DNA of 64,000 nucleotides from Mesorhizobium amorphae (GCF_014843845.1 NZ_JHQS01000006.1:124001-188000); one strand, 5' to 3'. Counted from the stretch's first letter, positions 53,777 to 63,497 are shown. Made by a program: numbers and translations. Notes: generated by a model from the letters alone, not told the origin.

Positions 53777-54897
53777 TAGGCGGCTGCGATCGCCAACGCA
53801 TGGCCGCGCGCGTTTTCACGCAGGGCCTCGAGATGGATCGACTTCACCAGCCCGGCGAGATCGCCTTCGGCGGACTGGCCGCCGAGTTCCTTCAGCATCA
53901 GCCAACTGACTTCCTGCACGCCGGCGACGCGCTTGCCGTTGGCAACCTCGCGCCAGACCTTCAGCGCGCGCAGGATGATGCCATGGGTAGCGGCGGCGAG
54001 GCCGGCGCTGCGGAACAGCGCCTGCAGCGCCACGTCGTGCCCGCCGGCGAGCAGCGCCCTCACCCGTTGCTCGGACTGCTGGGCAAGCGCCACCAGCGCC
54101 GAGCCGAAGAAGTCGACCTTGCCATGCGCAATGGTGCGGATGATGAAGCTCGCGGTGAGGTCGCCGCGTAGCCTCAGATGTTCGATCAGCGCGGCGTGCT
54201 CCTCGGCGTGCGTGCCTTCGATCAAGGTCACGGACGCCTTGACGCAGGCATCACGCATGACGCGATCGGCCCGGGCAGCGCCCATCAGCGCCAGCACCAG
54301 CGGCGATGTCTTGAGCGTCTCGCCGAGCTTGACCAGCAGCATATGGCGGCAGTCGGCGGGTAGCCGCGCATCCGATATCAGCGCTTCGCGCACCAGTGGG
54401 AGGTGGCCGTGACGCTCCGCCATGCGGCGAAAGCTGAGCGAGGCGATGTCGGCGCCGCTGTTGGCGAGCAGCACGGCGCAGGCCTCCGGCTCGCCGATCT
54501 CGGCGATGGCCGCTGCCAGCGACATCGACACGACAGGCCGGTCGGCGATCAGCTTCTGCGTCGCCTTCTGGCCGCCGGCAACCCGGTCGATCAGGTCCGC
54601 GTCGGTAAGCAGCGGCGAGCGCGCCAGCACCATGGCGGCCACTTCCGGCTGGTCGGAAGCAAGCGCACTGATGATCTGCAGCGGCGCGTGGTGGCTCATC
54701 GACAGCGCTTCGGCAATCGCCAGCCGCACCTTCGACGAGGCATCGTCGAGCAGCAGCGTCAGCGCCGCCTCGGCGGCACAGCGATCCTCGAACGGCAGGT
54801 CGGAATTGATGTAGGCGCGAGCCAACGCACTGGCAGCGGCGGCGCGCTCGGAGACCCGCGCCGTGTCAATCCATTTCAGAAAGTGCGAAACTACCAT
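53776..54897 (-). CDS. DUF2336 family protein
   Basis: The 373-residue product is made of short helical repeats, as in SERAAAASALARAYINSDLPFEDRCAAEAALTLLLDDASSKVRLAIAEAL, which suggest a HEAT-like scaffold. This fits DUF2336, a family of alphaproteobacteria with unknown role. No signal peptide or membrane helix is seen. It is convergent with the FUSC gene and divergent from the MaoC gene. The composite repeat abuts its stop codon. The TAG at 53776-53778 is the stop. Confidence 0.8.
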   Translation of the reverse strand: MVVSHFLKWIDTARVSERAAAASALARAYINSDLPFEDRCAAEAALTLLLDDASSKVRLAIAEALSMSHHAPLQIISALASDQPEVAAMVLARSPLLTDADLIDRVAGGQKATQKLIADRPVVSMSLAAAIAEIGEPEACAVLLANSGADIASLSFRRMAERHGHLPLVREALISDARLPADCRHMLLVKLGETLKTSPLVLALMGAARADRVMRDACVKASVTLIEGTHAEEHAALIEHLRLRGDLTASFIIRTIAHGKVDFFGSALVALAQQSEQRVRALLAGGHDVALQALFRSAGLAAATHGIILRALKVWREVANGKRVAGVQEVSWLMLKELGGQSAEGDLAGLVKSIHLEALRENARGHALAIAAA

Positions 54898-55047
54898 GCC
54901 GCCTGCTTACGCCCCTTGCCAGAACGCGCCTGGCCCCGATGGAAACGTAGGCCTGAAATGGTTTACGAAGCGTTCACCATGTTCCTTAACCGGCTTGATG
55001 GAGCCGCGGCCAACGCCTATCAAGCAACGGGAACGAGGAGATCGACC

Positions 55048-55500
55048 ATGGCCGGGCTTTATCTGGAAGAGTTCGTCGTCGGCCATGTCTTCCGGCACAC
55101 GCTGCGCAAGACAGTCACCGAAAGCGACAACATGCTGTTTTCGGTGATGACGCTGAACCCGCAGCCGCTGCATATCGATTTCGACTTCGCCGCCAAGAGC
55201 GAATGGGGCAGACCGCTGGTCAATTCGCTGTTCACGCTGGGGCTGATGATCGGCATCTCGGTCAACGACATCACCGTCGGCACCACCGTCGCCAATCTCG
55301 GCATGAAGGAAACCGTGTTTCCGCATCCGGTCTTCCACGGCGATACCATTCGCGTCGAGACCACGGTGGTTTCAGTGCGCGAGTCCAAATCCAAGCCGGA
55401 TCGCGGCATCGTCGAATTCGAGCACCGCGCCTACAACCAGGATGACATTCTCGTCGCCAAATGCACGAGACAGGCGATGATGATGAAAAAGGCGGCCTGA
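55048..55500 (+). CDS. MaoC-type hot-dog dehydratase
   Basis: The 150-residue protein is a single hot-dog domain. It has YLEEFVVGHVFRHTLRKTVTESDNMLFSVMTLNPQPLHIDFDFAA, with Asn37 and His42 in the hydratase motif, and LFTLGLMIGISVNDITVGTTVANLG. It probably hydrates or dehydrates an enoyl-CoA. Its length is too short for the fused mesaconyl-CoA hydratase Mch. The start at ATG 55048 follows GAGGAG. The citrate-lyase-like gene begins 3 bp after its stop, so both probably act on the same CoA esters. Confidence 0.85.
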   Translation: MAGLYLEEFVVGHVFRHTLRKTVTESDNMLFSVMTLNPQPLHIDFDFAAKSEWGRPLVNSLFTLGLMIGISVNDITVGTTVANLGMKETVFPHPVFHGDTIRVETTVVSVRESKSKPDRGIVEFEHRAYNQDDILVAKCTRQAMMMKKAA

Positions 55501-55503
55501 GCG

Positions 55504-56385
55504 ATGCGTTCGCTGCTCTTCGTTCCAGGCGATTCCGAAAAGAAACTGGAAAAGGGTTTTGGCGCCGGCGCCGACGTGGTCATCGTCGACCTTGAAGATT
55601 CCGTCGCGGCTGCGAACAAGTCGGCGGCACGAACGATTGCGAAGAGCTTCATCGCCAGCCAAAGGCAGCAGACGAGGTCTGCCATCTATGTGCGGGTCAA
55701 CGATCTATCGACCGGCCTGACCGACGATGATCTCGCGGCCCTGGTCCCGGCGAAACCGGACGGCATCATGCTGCCGAAGTCGAACAGCGGCCAGGACGTG
55801 CAGCAGCTTTCGGCCAAACTCAGGGTGCACGAGGCCGAGAACGGCTTGCCGGATGGCGGGATCAAAATCCTGCCGATCATCACCGAGACGGCCGCCGGGG
55901 TATTGGCGGCCGCGACCTATGCCGGGGCGAGCGCACGGCTTGCCGGCCTGACCTGGGGCGCAGAGGATCTGTCGGCAGCCATTGGCGCCCGCGCCGCGCG
56001 CGATGAGCGGGGCCGCTACACCGATGTCTTTCGCCTTGCCCGCACTATGACCATCCTTGCTGCCGGCAACGCCGAGGTCGCGGCGATCGATACGGTTTTT
56101 CCAAACTTCCGCGACATGAGCGCCTTCGAAGCCGAATGCATCGAGGCTGAGCGCGACGGATTCACCGGCAAGATGGCGATCCACCCGGCGCAAGTGCCGG
56201 TGATCAACGCAGCCTTCACACCGTCGGCCGAAGCCGTGAAACACTCCCAGGCGATCGTCGAGGCCTTTGCGGCGGCCGGAAATCCCGGCGTGGTCGGCAT
56301 CGACGGCAAGATGGTGGACAGGCCGCATCTGCGGCTGGCCGAGCGGCTTCTGGCGCGCGCCAAGGCGGCGGGGATTTCCGTCTAG
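55504..56385 (+). CDS. CoA ester lyase, CitE / HpcH-HpaI family
   Basis: The 293-residue TIM-barrel protein starts RSLLFVPGDSEKKLEKGFGAGADVVIVDLEDSV, which is the classical CitE/malyl-CoA lyase N-terminus. Mg-binding residues are Glu/Asp in DLEDSV (29-34), ITETAAGV and LTWGAEDLSAAIGA. The C-terminus contains GKMAIHPAQVPVINAAF. It could cleave malyl- or methylmalyl-CoA or act as a thioesterase. Linkage to the MaoC gene 3 bp upstream suggests mesaconyl- or methylmalyl-CoA metabolism, but the exact step is unknown. Confidence 0.87.
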   Translation: MRSLLFVPGDSEKKLEKGFGAGADVVIVDLEDSVAAANKSAARTIAKSFIASQRQQTRSAIYVRVNDLSTGLTDDDLAALVPAKPDGIMLPKSNSGQDVQQLSAKLRVHEAENGLPDGGIKILPIITETAAGVLAAATYAGASARLAGLTWGAEDLSAAIGARAARDERGRYTDVFRLARTMTILAAGNAEVAAIDTVFPNFRDMSAFEAECIEAERDGFTGKMAIHPAQVPVINAAFTPSAEAVKHSQAIVEAFAAAGNPGVVGIDGKMVDRPHLRLAERLLARAKAAGISV

Positions 56386-56388
56386 CCG

Positions 56389-57063
56389 CTACCAGACCAG
56401 CGGGATCAGCCTGTAGCGGACATTTGCCGCGTAGTCGTCGTAGCCGCGCAGGCCGGTCCGCAGCGTTCCCTCTTCGATAAATATGCGAATGGCCAGGAGA
56501 ACGACGAACACAAGCACCGACGCCAGCCCCCACCAGGAGCCAAGCAGAAGCGCCGCGCCGGCGAAGAAGAGGATGGCGCCGGCATACATCGGGTGGCGGA
56601 CGTAGCCGTATGGGCCGGTGGTGATGACGTGCTGTCCGCGTTCTTCCTGAATCTTCACGACGGGCGCCGCGAAGCTGTTCTCCAGCATCGTGCGGTAGCA
56701 GATCCAGATCCCGAGCAGCAGCACTGCCGTGCCGACCACCTGCACCCATACGGGAACCGCCGACCAGCCGAAGCGGAAGTCGAGCCCCATCAGAACCTGC
56801 CAAACAAGCATGGCCAGCAGCAGCACGCTCAGCAGGACCTTGTCGGCCGCGGTCTGATTCTTCTGAATGGGCGGGCTCAGCCGCTCATTCATCAGGCCGG
56901 GATCGCGCCGGGCCAGGGACACGCCCAAGGTGAGGCTGAGCCCAACCATCATCACCAGGTACAGCCAGGCTCCAGGCCAGTTCAGCGTGCCGGCCGACAG
57001 GAACAGCAAAGCGCCCATGACGCCGAACCACACGAATGTCTGCAGGATCAATTTCGAGATCAT
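56389..57063 (-). CDS. Isoprenylcysteine carboxyl methyltransferase family (PEMT-like) membrane protein
   Basis: The 224-residue protein has about five transmembrane helices and the conserved C-terminal motif GPYGYVRHPMYAGAILFFAG (near 145), then RIFIEEGTLRTGLRGYDDYAANVRYRLIPLVW. This is the ICMT/PEMT-like fold that methylates lipids or other small substrates. The substrate is unknown. ATG 57061-57063 starts MISKLILQTF. A longer upstream reading crosses the flavin reductase gene and is not used. It lies 23 bp downstream of that gene. Confidence 0.85.
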   Translation of the reverse strand: MISKLILQTFVWFGVMGALLFLSAGTLNWPGAWLYLVMMVGLSLTLGVSLARRDPGLMNERLSPPIQKNQTAADKVLLSVLLLAMLVWQVLMGLDFRFGWSAVPVWVQVVGTAVLLLGIWICYRTMLENSFAAPVVKIQEERGQHVITTGPYGYVRHPMYAGAILFFAGAALLLGSWWGLASVLVFVVLLAIRIFIEEGTLRTGLRGYDDYAANVRYRLIPLVW

Positions 57064-57086
57064 GAGATGCCTCCTGCCCCGATCCG

Positions 57087-57695
57087 CTAATCCTTTCCCC
57101 AGCGCGGCCGCCGCATCGAAAATATGTCCCTGATGCTGGAATAGTCCATATAGCCGAGCCGGCCGACATTGCCGGCCCTGACGATGTCGAACCTGCCGTC
57201 CTTGAGGTAGGCATCGTCGATATGCACGCCGACGACTTCGCCGGCGACAACGACGGCGCTGGTCTGCGTGCCGTCGAGCGCCCGTGGCCGCAGGATTTCC
57301 GTCACCCGGCATTCCAGCGCCGCCGGTGCCGCCGCCACACGCGGCGGCGCGACGAGGCGCGACGGCGCCATGGCGAGATCGGCATAGTCGAATTCGCTGA
57401 CACCGCGCGGCGCATCGACCGCCGTGCGGTTCATCTTCTCCGCCAGTTCACGGCTGACCAGATTGGCCACGAACTCGCCCGTCTCTTCGGCGAAGCTGGC
57501 GCTGTCCTTCTCGCCCTCGGACGAGAACCAGACGATGAAGGGCCGGGTCGAAAAGGCGTTGAAGAAAGAATAGGGCGCGAGGTTGATCTTGCCTTCCCTG
57601 TTCAGCGTCGAAATCCAGCCGATCGGGCGTGGCGCCACGATCGCCTTGGACGGATCGTGCGGCAGCCCATGCCCTTTCGCCGGCTCGTAGAACAT
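57087..57695 (-). CDS. Flavin reductase family protein (FMN-binding split barrel)
   Basis: The 202-residue protein shows SKAIVAPRPIGWISTLNREGKINLAPYSFFNAFSTRPFIVWFSS, the FMN-binding signature of the flavin-reductase-like family. It continues with TGEFVANLVSRELAEKMN and ends FSMRRPRWGKD. It probably binds FMN; the substrate is unknown. ATG 57693-57695 has TTAGGGAGAAA upstream, which rules out a longer frame. It is followed 23 bp later by the ICMT gene, and the nitroreductase lies 7 bp upstream, suggesting a three-gene unit. Confidence 0.87.
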   Translation of the reverse strand: MFYEPAKGHGLPHDPSKAIVAPRPIGWISTLNREGKINLAPYSFFNAFSTRPFIVWFSSEGEKDSASFAEETGEFVANLVSRELAEKMNRTAVDAPRGVSEFDYADLAMAPSRLVAPPRVAAAPAALECRVTEILRPRALDGTQTSAVVVAGEVVGVHIDDAYLKDGRFDIVRAGNVGRLGYMDYSSIRDIFSMRRPRWGKD

Positions 57696-57702
57696 TTTCT
57701 CC

Positions 57703-58287
57703 CTAACCCGCCCACGGCCCCTGATAGTCGGCATAGAGCTTTGCCGGATCGGGTCGCGGCCGCTCCGGCGCCGGCCCCTGGTAGGAGCCGATATGGACAA
57801 AGCCGACGACGCGCTCCTGCGGCGCCAGTCCCAGGATCGCCCTGCCCTCCGGCACGTCGGAATACCAGTTGCTAATCATGTTGGTGCCATAGCCAAGCGC
57901 GTTGGCCGCGATCATCAGGTTCATCGCTGCCATGCCGCCGGACAGGAACATTTCCCATTGCGGGATCTTGGGGTTCTCCCGAGGGATCGACACCACGCCG
58001 ATCACCAGCGGCGCGCGCGAAAAGCGCGCCAGTTCCTGGTTGCGGCGACCTTCCGGCAGCGGCCCTTCGCGCTGTTCGGCGAGTGCCGCCAGCTGCTTGC
58101 CGATCTCGACGCGCGCCTCGCCGCGATAGAGGATGAAGCGCCATGGTTCGAGCCGGCCGTGGTCCGGCACGCGTGCGGCGGCGGCGATCATCGTCGCGAT
58201 CTCGGCATCGCCGGGCGCCGGCTCCTTCAGCTCGGGAATCGGCGCCGAATTTCGAGTCAGCAGAAAGTCGATGATCGGCGACGCCAT
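57703..58287 (-). CDS. Nitroreductase family protein
   Basis: The 194-residue product contains MASPIIDFLLTRNSAPIPELKEPAPG, then ARVPDHGRLEPWRFILYRGEAR and FLSGGMAAMNLMIAANALGYGTNMIS, the FMN-binding pattern of small nitroreductases (YdjA/RibB-like). A C-terminal GFVHIGSYQGP motif follows. It probably reduces quinones or nitro compounds with NAD(P)H. ATG 58285-58287 gives the family N-terminus. It is the first gene of a three-gene minus-strand set with flavin reductase and ICMT. Confidence 0.87.
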   Translation of the reverse strand: MASPIIDFLLTRNSAPIPELKEPAPGDAEIATMIAAAARVPDHGRLEPWRFILYRGEARVEIGKQLAALAEQREGPLPEGRRNQELARFSRAPLVIGVVSIPRENPKIPQWEMFLSGGMAAMNLMIAANALGYGTNMISNWYSDVPEGRAILGLAPQERVVGFVHIGSYQGPAPERPRPDPAKLYADYQGPWAG

Positions 58288-58442
58288 GGGCGCAAGTCTC
58301 CTGAACTGTGAGCTGAAGCGCGCCATCGGGAATCCGGGCGGCTCGGGCATTGGCGCGGCGCGCCGGAAGGAAGAGCCTCCGGCAGAGCGGATCAGACTCT
58401 TAAGCCTTGAAATTGCCACCGCCTTGGGCTTCAACGCAAGGC

Positions 58443-59408
58443 ATGTTTGAGGGGAACTTGCGTCTTTTCCTGGTCTGGTTCGCCGCCGCGCTGTTCATGG
58501 CGCCGGTTTTGCTTGCTTCCGCGCAGACCAGGGATGGCATCAGCGACCTCAAACTTCCCGGAATCGCAAACTATTCGTCACCCAAGAACGAGACGTCGCT
58601 GGCGCTGGGAAGCGGCGGCGCAATCACGCTGTCGGCGCAGCTGACCGACAAAGGCACCGATATTACGCGCGGTATCGTCTGGCGCGTCTTCAAGCCTGAA
58701 GCCGCGAGCGACGGCAAGCTGCCGATGGTGGCCTCCGCCCATGGCGGCACCGCCGTGTTCCAGCTCGAGCCCGGCAGCTATCTGGTGCACGCTTCCTACG
58801 GACGCGCCGGCGCCACCAAGCGCATCACCGTCGGCAAGGAGGCCAAGCGCGAAAGCCTGGTGCTCGACGCCGGCGGCCTCAAGCTCGACGCCGTCCTGTC
58901 GGGCGGGGCGCACATACCGCCGAAAAAACTGCGTTTCTCGATCTATGAAGGCCGCACTGAAGCCAATGGCGAGCACGCGCTGATCATCCCCGATGTCGAA
59001 CCGAACAGCGTCGTGCGGCTGAATGCCGGCACCTACCACGTCGTCTCGAACTATGGCTCGGTGAATGCCGTGATCCGCTCCGACATCCGCGTCGAGGCCG
59101 GCAAGCTGACCGAAGCCACCGTCGAGCACCGGGCGGCCGAGATGACCATGAAGCTGGTGCGCGAAACCGGCGGCGAGGCGATCGCCGACACGTCGTGGTC
59201 GCTGCTCAACGAATCCGGCGATCCGATCAAGGAAACCGTCGGCGCCTTCGCCTCGATGGTGCTGGCCGAAGGCGACTACACCATCATCGCCAAGAACCGC
59301 GACCGCATCTACCAGAAGGATTTTACCGTCGTCGCCGGTCAGAACCAGGAGATCGAGGTTCTGGCCACCGAGGCCTCGGCGATCGATCCCGAGGAGGGCG
59401 CCGACTAA
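58443..59408 (+). CDS. Exported beta-rich repeat protein
   Basis: The 321-residue protein has a signal peptide (LFLVWFAAALFMAPVLLASAQ, cleavage near residue 28). The mature part carries several similar beta modules, for example GGTAVFQLEPGSYLVHASYGRAGATKRITVGKEA, LNAGTYHVVSNYGSVNAVIRSDIRVEAGKL and LAEGDYTIIAKNRDRIYQKDFTVVAGQ. Each ends in a Gly-x-Tyr strand, like carboxypeptidase-regulatory-type or Ig-like domains. No catalytic motif is seen, and I do not name a family. ATG 58443 starts directly before the hydrophobic signal. It is divergent from the nitroreductase. Confidence 0.75.
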   Translation: MFEGNLRLFLVWFAAALFMAPVLLASAQTRDGISDLKLPGIANYSSPKNETSLALGSGGAITLSAQLTDKGTDITRGIVWRVFKPEAASDGKLPMVASAHGGTAVFQLEPGSYLVHASYGRAGATKRITVGKEAKRESLVLDAGGLKLDAVLSGGAHIPPKKLRFSIYEGRTEANGEHALIIPDVEPNSVVRLNAGTYHVVSNYGSVNAVIRSDIRVEAGKLTEATVEHRAAEMTMKLVRETGGEAIADTSWSLLNESGDPIKETVGAFASMVLAEGDYTIIAKNRDRIYQKDFTVVAGQNQEIEVLATEASAIDPEEGAD

Positions 59409-59419
59409 CTGACCTGCGA

Positions 59420-60358
59420 TCAAGCTGCCTTGCGCATGCGTCGCGGCAGGAAATGGACCCGGCCACGCGACGCTGCCGGCGCCAGATCGAACACACCGCG
59501 ATAGAGGTGCTCTAGCAAAGCCTTGCGGTCGCGCAAAGGTTCCAGTTCGCTCCAGTTCAGAACATCTCCGACGCGCACGTCGATCGACTTGCCGGACAGC
59601 CGCGCGAATTCGTGGATGAGCAGAGAAATGCGCAGCGTCAGCGAAGCCTTGCCGACGAATTTCGCCACACGCCCATCGCGCTCGGCCATGTTCATGGGAC
59701 CGCTGACCAGATGGAACAGCCGCCCGTTCTGGCCGGAGAAATGCATCGGTATGACCGATGCCCTGGCATCCTGGACGAGACGGGCCGGAAACATCTTCCA
59801 TGGCAGGTCACGCGCCCGGCCAAAGCCCTTCGGCGCGGTGGCGACGCCACCGGCCGGAAAGACGACGATGGTGACGCCTTCCTTCAGCAGCCGCACCGCC
59901 TCATGGCGCACCGCCATGTTGTTCCTGAGCGCATCCTTGGTCTCGGAAAAATCGATCGGCAGCGAATAGGGTTCCATCTCGCGGATCTTGAGCAGATCCT
60001 TGTGGATCATGACGCGGAACGGCCGCCCGAGTTGCTCGGCCAGCGACAGCACGGCAATGCCGTCGCCGATGCCGAACGGATGGTTGGCGACGATCACCAG
60101 CGGTGTGTCGGGCAGCTTTGCCGGCGGCCATTGATCGGCGCTCCGCACCTTGACGTCGATCAGATCCAGCATGCGGCTGAACACCCGCTCGCCGCTCGGC
60201 GCCACCTGCCGGCGCCAGAAATCATAGAGCGCGGCAAAACGATCGCGCCCGGACAGGCCTTCGATGGAATGGATGAACCAGCGCGTCAGCGCCGGCTGAT
60301 GCGGACTGGCGTAGGAAAGCTCGGGAAACGGTCTTTCCCGCAGTTTCAGCTTGAGCAT
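59420..60358 (-). CDS. PlsC-like glycerolipid acyltransferase
   Basis: The 312-residue protein has the acyltransferase block VIVANHPFGIGDGIAVLSLAEQLGRPFRVMIHKDLL. The histidine-aspartate motif is spaced by five residues (His93 to Asp99) rather than four. A later block is VVFPAGGVATAPKG. This is the COG3176-like/PlsC-type family that acylates lysophospholipids or ornithine lipids. The exact substrate is unknown; OlsA is possible. ATG 60356-60358 gives MLKLKLRERPFPEL; the longer frame overlaps the thrS terminator. It lies 85 bp downstream of thrS, with a hairpin between them. Confidence 0.82.
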   Translation of the reverse strand: MLKLKLRERPFPELSYASPHQPALTRWFIHSIEGLSGRDRFAALYDFWRRQVAPSGERVFSRMLDLIDVKVRSADQWPPAKLPDTPLVIVANHPFGIGDGIAVLSLAEQLGRPFRVMIHKDLLKIREMEPYSLPIDFSETKDALRNNMAVRHEAVRLLKEGVTIVVFPAGGVATAPKGFGRARDLPWKMFPARLVQDARASVIPMHFSGQNGRLFHLVSGPMNMAERDGRVAKFVGKASLTLRISLLIHEFARLSGKSIDVRVGDVLNWSELEPLRDRKALLEHLYRGVFDLAPAASRGRVHFLPRRMRKAA

Positions 60359-60396
60359 GGACGGCTCGTTACAGGCTTGGCGTGACAGGCATGTGA

Positions 60397-60426
60397 AAAT
60401 GGCGGTGGATCGCTCCACCGCCATTT
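60397..60426. terminator. Hairpin between thrS and the acyltransferase
   Basis: AAATGGCGGTGGA, loop TCGC, TCCACCGCCATTT is a perfect 13-bp stem 18 bp after the thrS stop. T runs of three or four flank both sides, so it could terminate thrS on the minus strand. The acyltransferase gene starts 38 bp further on. Confidence 0.7.
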
Positions 60427-60443
60427 CGTCGGGACTGTGCGGA

Positions 60444-62420
60444 TCAGGCAGCGCGCTTGCGCCTGCGATCCGGCGTCATCGCTTCTTCGCTCAATTGTGC
60501 GATCGCCTGGACGAGTCCAAGCGATTCCTGGTCGCGCGAGCCGAGCCGGCGGATGTTGACCGTCTCTTCCTCCGCCTCGCGCTTGCCGCAGACGAGGATG
60601 ACCGGAACCTTGGCCAGCGAATGCTCGCGCACCTTGTAGTTGATCTTCTCGTTGCGCAGATCGGCTTCCGCCAGAAGCCCAACCGCCTTCAACTGGCCTA
60701 CGACCTTCATCGCGTAATCGTCCGCATCGGAGGTGATCGTCGCCACCACCACCTGCAGCGGCGCGAACCACAGCGGGAAATGGCCGGAATAGTTCTCGAT
60801 CAGGATGCCGAGGAAACGCTCCATCGAACCGCAGATGGCACGATGCACCATGACAGGCTGCTTCTTTTCCGAATCCGAGCCGATGTAGAAGGCGCCAAAA
60901 CGTTCCGGCAGGTTGAAGTCGACCTGCGTGGTGCCGCACTGCCATTCGCGACCGATGGCGTCCTTCAGCACATATTCGAATTTCGGCCCGTAGAAGGCGC
61001 CCTCGCCCGGATTGATCGAGGTCTTGATGCGATTGCCCGAGCGCGTCCGGATCGTCTCCAGAACGCCGCCCATGATTGCCTCGGCATGATCCCAGGCCTC
61101 GTCAGTGCCGACACGCTTGTCCGGCCGCGTCGACAGCTTGACGCTGATCTCGTCGAAGCCGAAATCGGCATAGGTCGACAGGATCAGATCGTTGATGCGC
61201 AGGCATTCGGAGGCAAGCTGCTCCTCAGTGCAGAAGATATGCGCGTCGTCCTGCGTGAAGCCGCGCACGCGCATCAGCCCATGCAGCGCGCCGGATGGCT
61301 CGTAGCGATGCACATTGCCGAATTCCGCAAGCTTTACGGGCAGATCGCGATAGGATTTCAACCCGTGCTTGAATATCTGCACATGGCCGGGGCAGTTCAT
61401 CGGCTTGAGCGCGAACACCCGGTCGTCGTCGGTGTCGTCGCCGGCGACAGTCACCTTGAACATGGCGTCGCGATACCAGCCCCAGTGGCCTGACGTCTCC
61501 CACAGGCTCTTGTCCAGAACCTGCGGTGCGTTGACCTCCTGGTAGCCCTGTTCGTCGAGGCGGCGGCGCATGTAGTTGACCAGGTTCTGGAACATCTTCC
61601 AGCCCTTGGCGTGCCAGAAGACGACACCGGGGCCTTCCTCCTGGAAATGGAACAGGTCCATTTCACGGCCGAGCTTCCTGTGGTCACGCTTCTCGGCTTC
61701 CTCGAGCATCGTCTGGTAGGCGTCGAGCTGCGCCTGGTCGGCCCAGGCCGTGCCGTAGATGCGCGTCAGCATCGGGTTGTTGCTGTCGCCGCGCCAATAG
61801 GCGCCGGCCACCTTCATCAGCTTGAAAGCATTGCCGATCTGCCCGGTCGAGGCCATATGCGGGCCGCGGCAAAGGTCGAACCAGTCGCCCTGCGCGTAGA
61901 CCTTGAGGTCTTGGTCCTCAGGGATGGCGTCGATTAGTTCCAGCTTGTAGCGCTCGCCCTTGTCGGCAAACACCTTCTTGGCCTTCTCGCGCGGCCAGAC
62001 TTCCTTGGTGAACGGCTTGTTGCGCTGGATGATCTCGCGCATCTTCTTCTCGATCACCGGGAAATCGTCGGGCGTAAACGGCTCGTTGCGGGCGAAGTCG
62101 TAATAGAACCCGTTCTCGATCACCGGCCCGATGGTCACCTGCGTTCCCGGCCACAGTTCCTGCACGGCCTCGGCCAGCACGTGTGCTGCGTCGTGGCGGA
62201 TGAGTTCGAGCGCGCGCGGGTCCTCGCGGGTGATGATCTCGACCTTACCGGACTTCCCGAGCGGGTCGGACAGATCGCGCACCTCGCCATCGATCGAATA
62301 GGCGACGGCCTTCTTGGCCAGTGACTTCGAGATCGATTCGGCCAGGCCGGCGCCGGTCATCGCCGCTTCGTAGTCGCGGACGGAGCCATCGGGAAATGTC
62401 AGGGAAACGGAATTCAGCAT
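60444..62420 (-). CDS. thrS: Threonine--tRNA ligase
   Basis: The 658-residue class II synthetase charges tRNA-Thr. It has the N-terminal TGS domain ([19 protein letters not shown]), the editing domain with [17 protein letters not shown], and the catalytic core with the zinc-binding Cys343 in [10 protein letters not shown] and [35 protein letters not shown]-terminal anticodon-binding domain follows. The length and order match bacterial ThrRS. The start at ATG 62418-62420 gives MLNSVSLTF. It stands alone on the minus strand with a hairpin after its stop. Confidence 0.97.
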   Translation of the reverse strand: MLNSVSLTFPDGSVRDYEAAMTGAGLAESISKSLAKKAVAYSIDGEVRDLSDPLGKSGKVEIITREDPRALELIRHDAAHVLAEAVQELWPGTQVTIGPVIENGFYYDFARNEPFTPDDFPVIEKKMREIIQRNKPFTKEVWPREKAKKVFADKGERYKLELIDAIPEDQDLKVYAQGDWFDLCRGPHMASTGQIGNAFKLMKVAGAYWRGDSNNPMLTRIYGTAWADQAQLDAYQTMLEEAEKRDHRKLGREMDLFHFQEEGPGVVFWHAKGWKMFQNLVNYMRRRLDEQGYQEVNAPQVLDKSLWETSGHWGWYRDAMFKVTVAGDDTDDDRVFALKPMNCPGHVQIFKHGLKSYRDLPVKLAEFGNVHRYEPSGALHGLMRVRGFTQDDAHIFCTEEQLASECLRINDLILSTYADFGFDEISVKLSTRPDKRVGTDEAWDHAEAIMGGVLETIRTRSGNRIKTSINPGEGAFYGPKFEYVLKDAIGREWQCGTTQVDFNLPERFGAFYIGSDSEKKQPVMVHRAICGSMERFLGILIENYSGHFPLWFAPLQVVVATITSDADDYAMKVVGQLKAVGLLAEADLRNEKINYKVREHSLAKVPVILVCGKREAEEETVNIRRLGSRDQESLGLVQAIAQLSEEAMTPDRRRKRAA

Positions 62421-62530
62421 AATAATCTCCTATCCAGTCCCGCAAACGAGCGCGGGTGGTGAAATGCCGGATGCGTCCGGCGGCAGCCTTTTAGGGGCAG
62501 AAGCCGCCGGCGTAAAGCCGGGAGGCCCGC

Positions 62531-63349
62531 CTATTTGATCAGGCCAGGCAGGTCATTTAGGAACCCTGCCCGCGTCGCCAGGCCCTTCGGCATGTCGGTG
62601 CGCTTCTCGTCAACCACCAGCCGAGCAAACACGATCCGGCGGCCATCCTTCTCGGCCCAGCCGACGAACCAGCCGAGCGAGCGTTTGTCGGTGCCGCCAT
62701 CGCCGAGCCTCGTGCTGCCGGTCTTGCCCTGCACCGCCCAGCCATCTGCCTGGAAGGTCGGAATGATCGCTCTGGTCATCTCATGAGCCCTGGCCGACAC
62801 CGGCATTTTGCCGGCAAGTATCCGGCGCAGGAAGGCCGTCTGCTCTACCGGCGATATTTCAAGCGAGGAGTTCACCCAGGAATGGGTCAGGCCGTCATTC
62901 TTTCCGGCGCTGCCGGAGACATCCATATTGCCGTAGTCGAACCTCGATACATAGCCGGCAAATCGTTTGCTGCCGAGCCTGCTTGTGATTTCGCGGGAAT
63001 ACCAGAGAACGGAATCGCGCTCCCAGATCGTCGGATCGACGGTCTTCCGGTCCCGCTTCACCGCATTGAACTCAGGTCTGTAGTCCCTGCTCGGCGTATG
63101 CTCGTCGTTCAGAATGCCCGCGTCGTAGCCGATCAGCGCCAGCGGCACCTTGAATGTCGACGCCGGGCTGAAGCGTTGATCGCAGACGCCGTCCCGATAG
63201 AGCATCTCGCCGCTTACCGCATCCTCGATCAGCGTGCATTCGACATCGGCAAGCGGAGCCGACTGTGCCCGCATCGGGAACCCAAGCAGCCACGCCAGCA
63301 GGAACAGAACGATGGCAAAAACGAATGGAAGGCGGTCTATCTGGCGCAT
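62531..63349 (-). CDS. Class D (OXA-type) beta-lactamase
   Basis: The 272-residue protein has a signal or anchor helix ([17 protein letters not shown]) and the class D pattern: STFK at 64-67 with the nucleophile Ser64 and carbamylated Lys67. The SxV box reads SVL (113-115) before WYS, YGN is at 139-141 and KTG at 209-211. Also present is the conserved [20 protein letters not shown]. It is thus expected to hydrolyse penicillins or a related beta-lactam; spectrum cannot be read from sequence. No mobile element or integron is nearby, so it is probably an intrinsic chromosomal gene. Confidence 0.92.
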   Translation of the reverse strand: MRQIDRLPFVFAIVLFLLAWLLGFPMRAQSAPLADVECTLIEDAVSGEMLYRDGVCDQRFSPASTFKVPLALIGYDAGILNDEHTPSRDYRPEFNAVKRDRKTVDPTIWERDSVLWYSREITSRLGSKRFAGYVSRFDYGNMDVSGSAGKNDGLTHSWVNSSLEISPVEQTAFLRRILAGKMPVSARAHEMTRAIIPTFQADGWAVQGKTGSTRLGDGGTDKRSLGWFVGWAEKDGRRIVFARLVVDEKRTDMPKGLATRAGFLNDLPGLIK

Positions 63350-63497
63350 GTAAGATCTATCTCCTGACGGGTGGGCAGGAGAGGACTTAGCGAGGCGTCT
63401 TGTCTCGATTTTGTCTCAAATTCGCAGTCTTTGTGCAGGCTTGCGTTAACCCTACCAGATCGTAAAGACCGGCCGGAGCCGAGGCCCGTGGGTGCAG

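Noticed and set aside
54403..55500. A long frame joining the DUF2336 antisense strand to the MaoC gene
   Set aside because: Only the part from 55048 matches MaoC and has a ribosome site; upstream residues are antisense to DUF2336.
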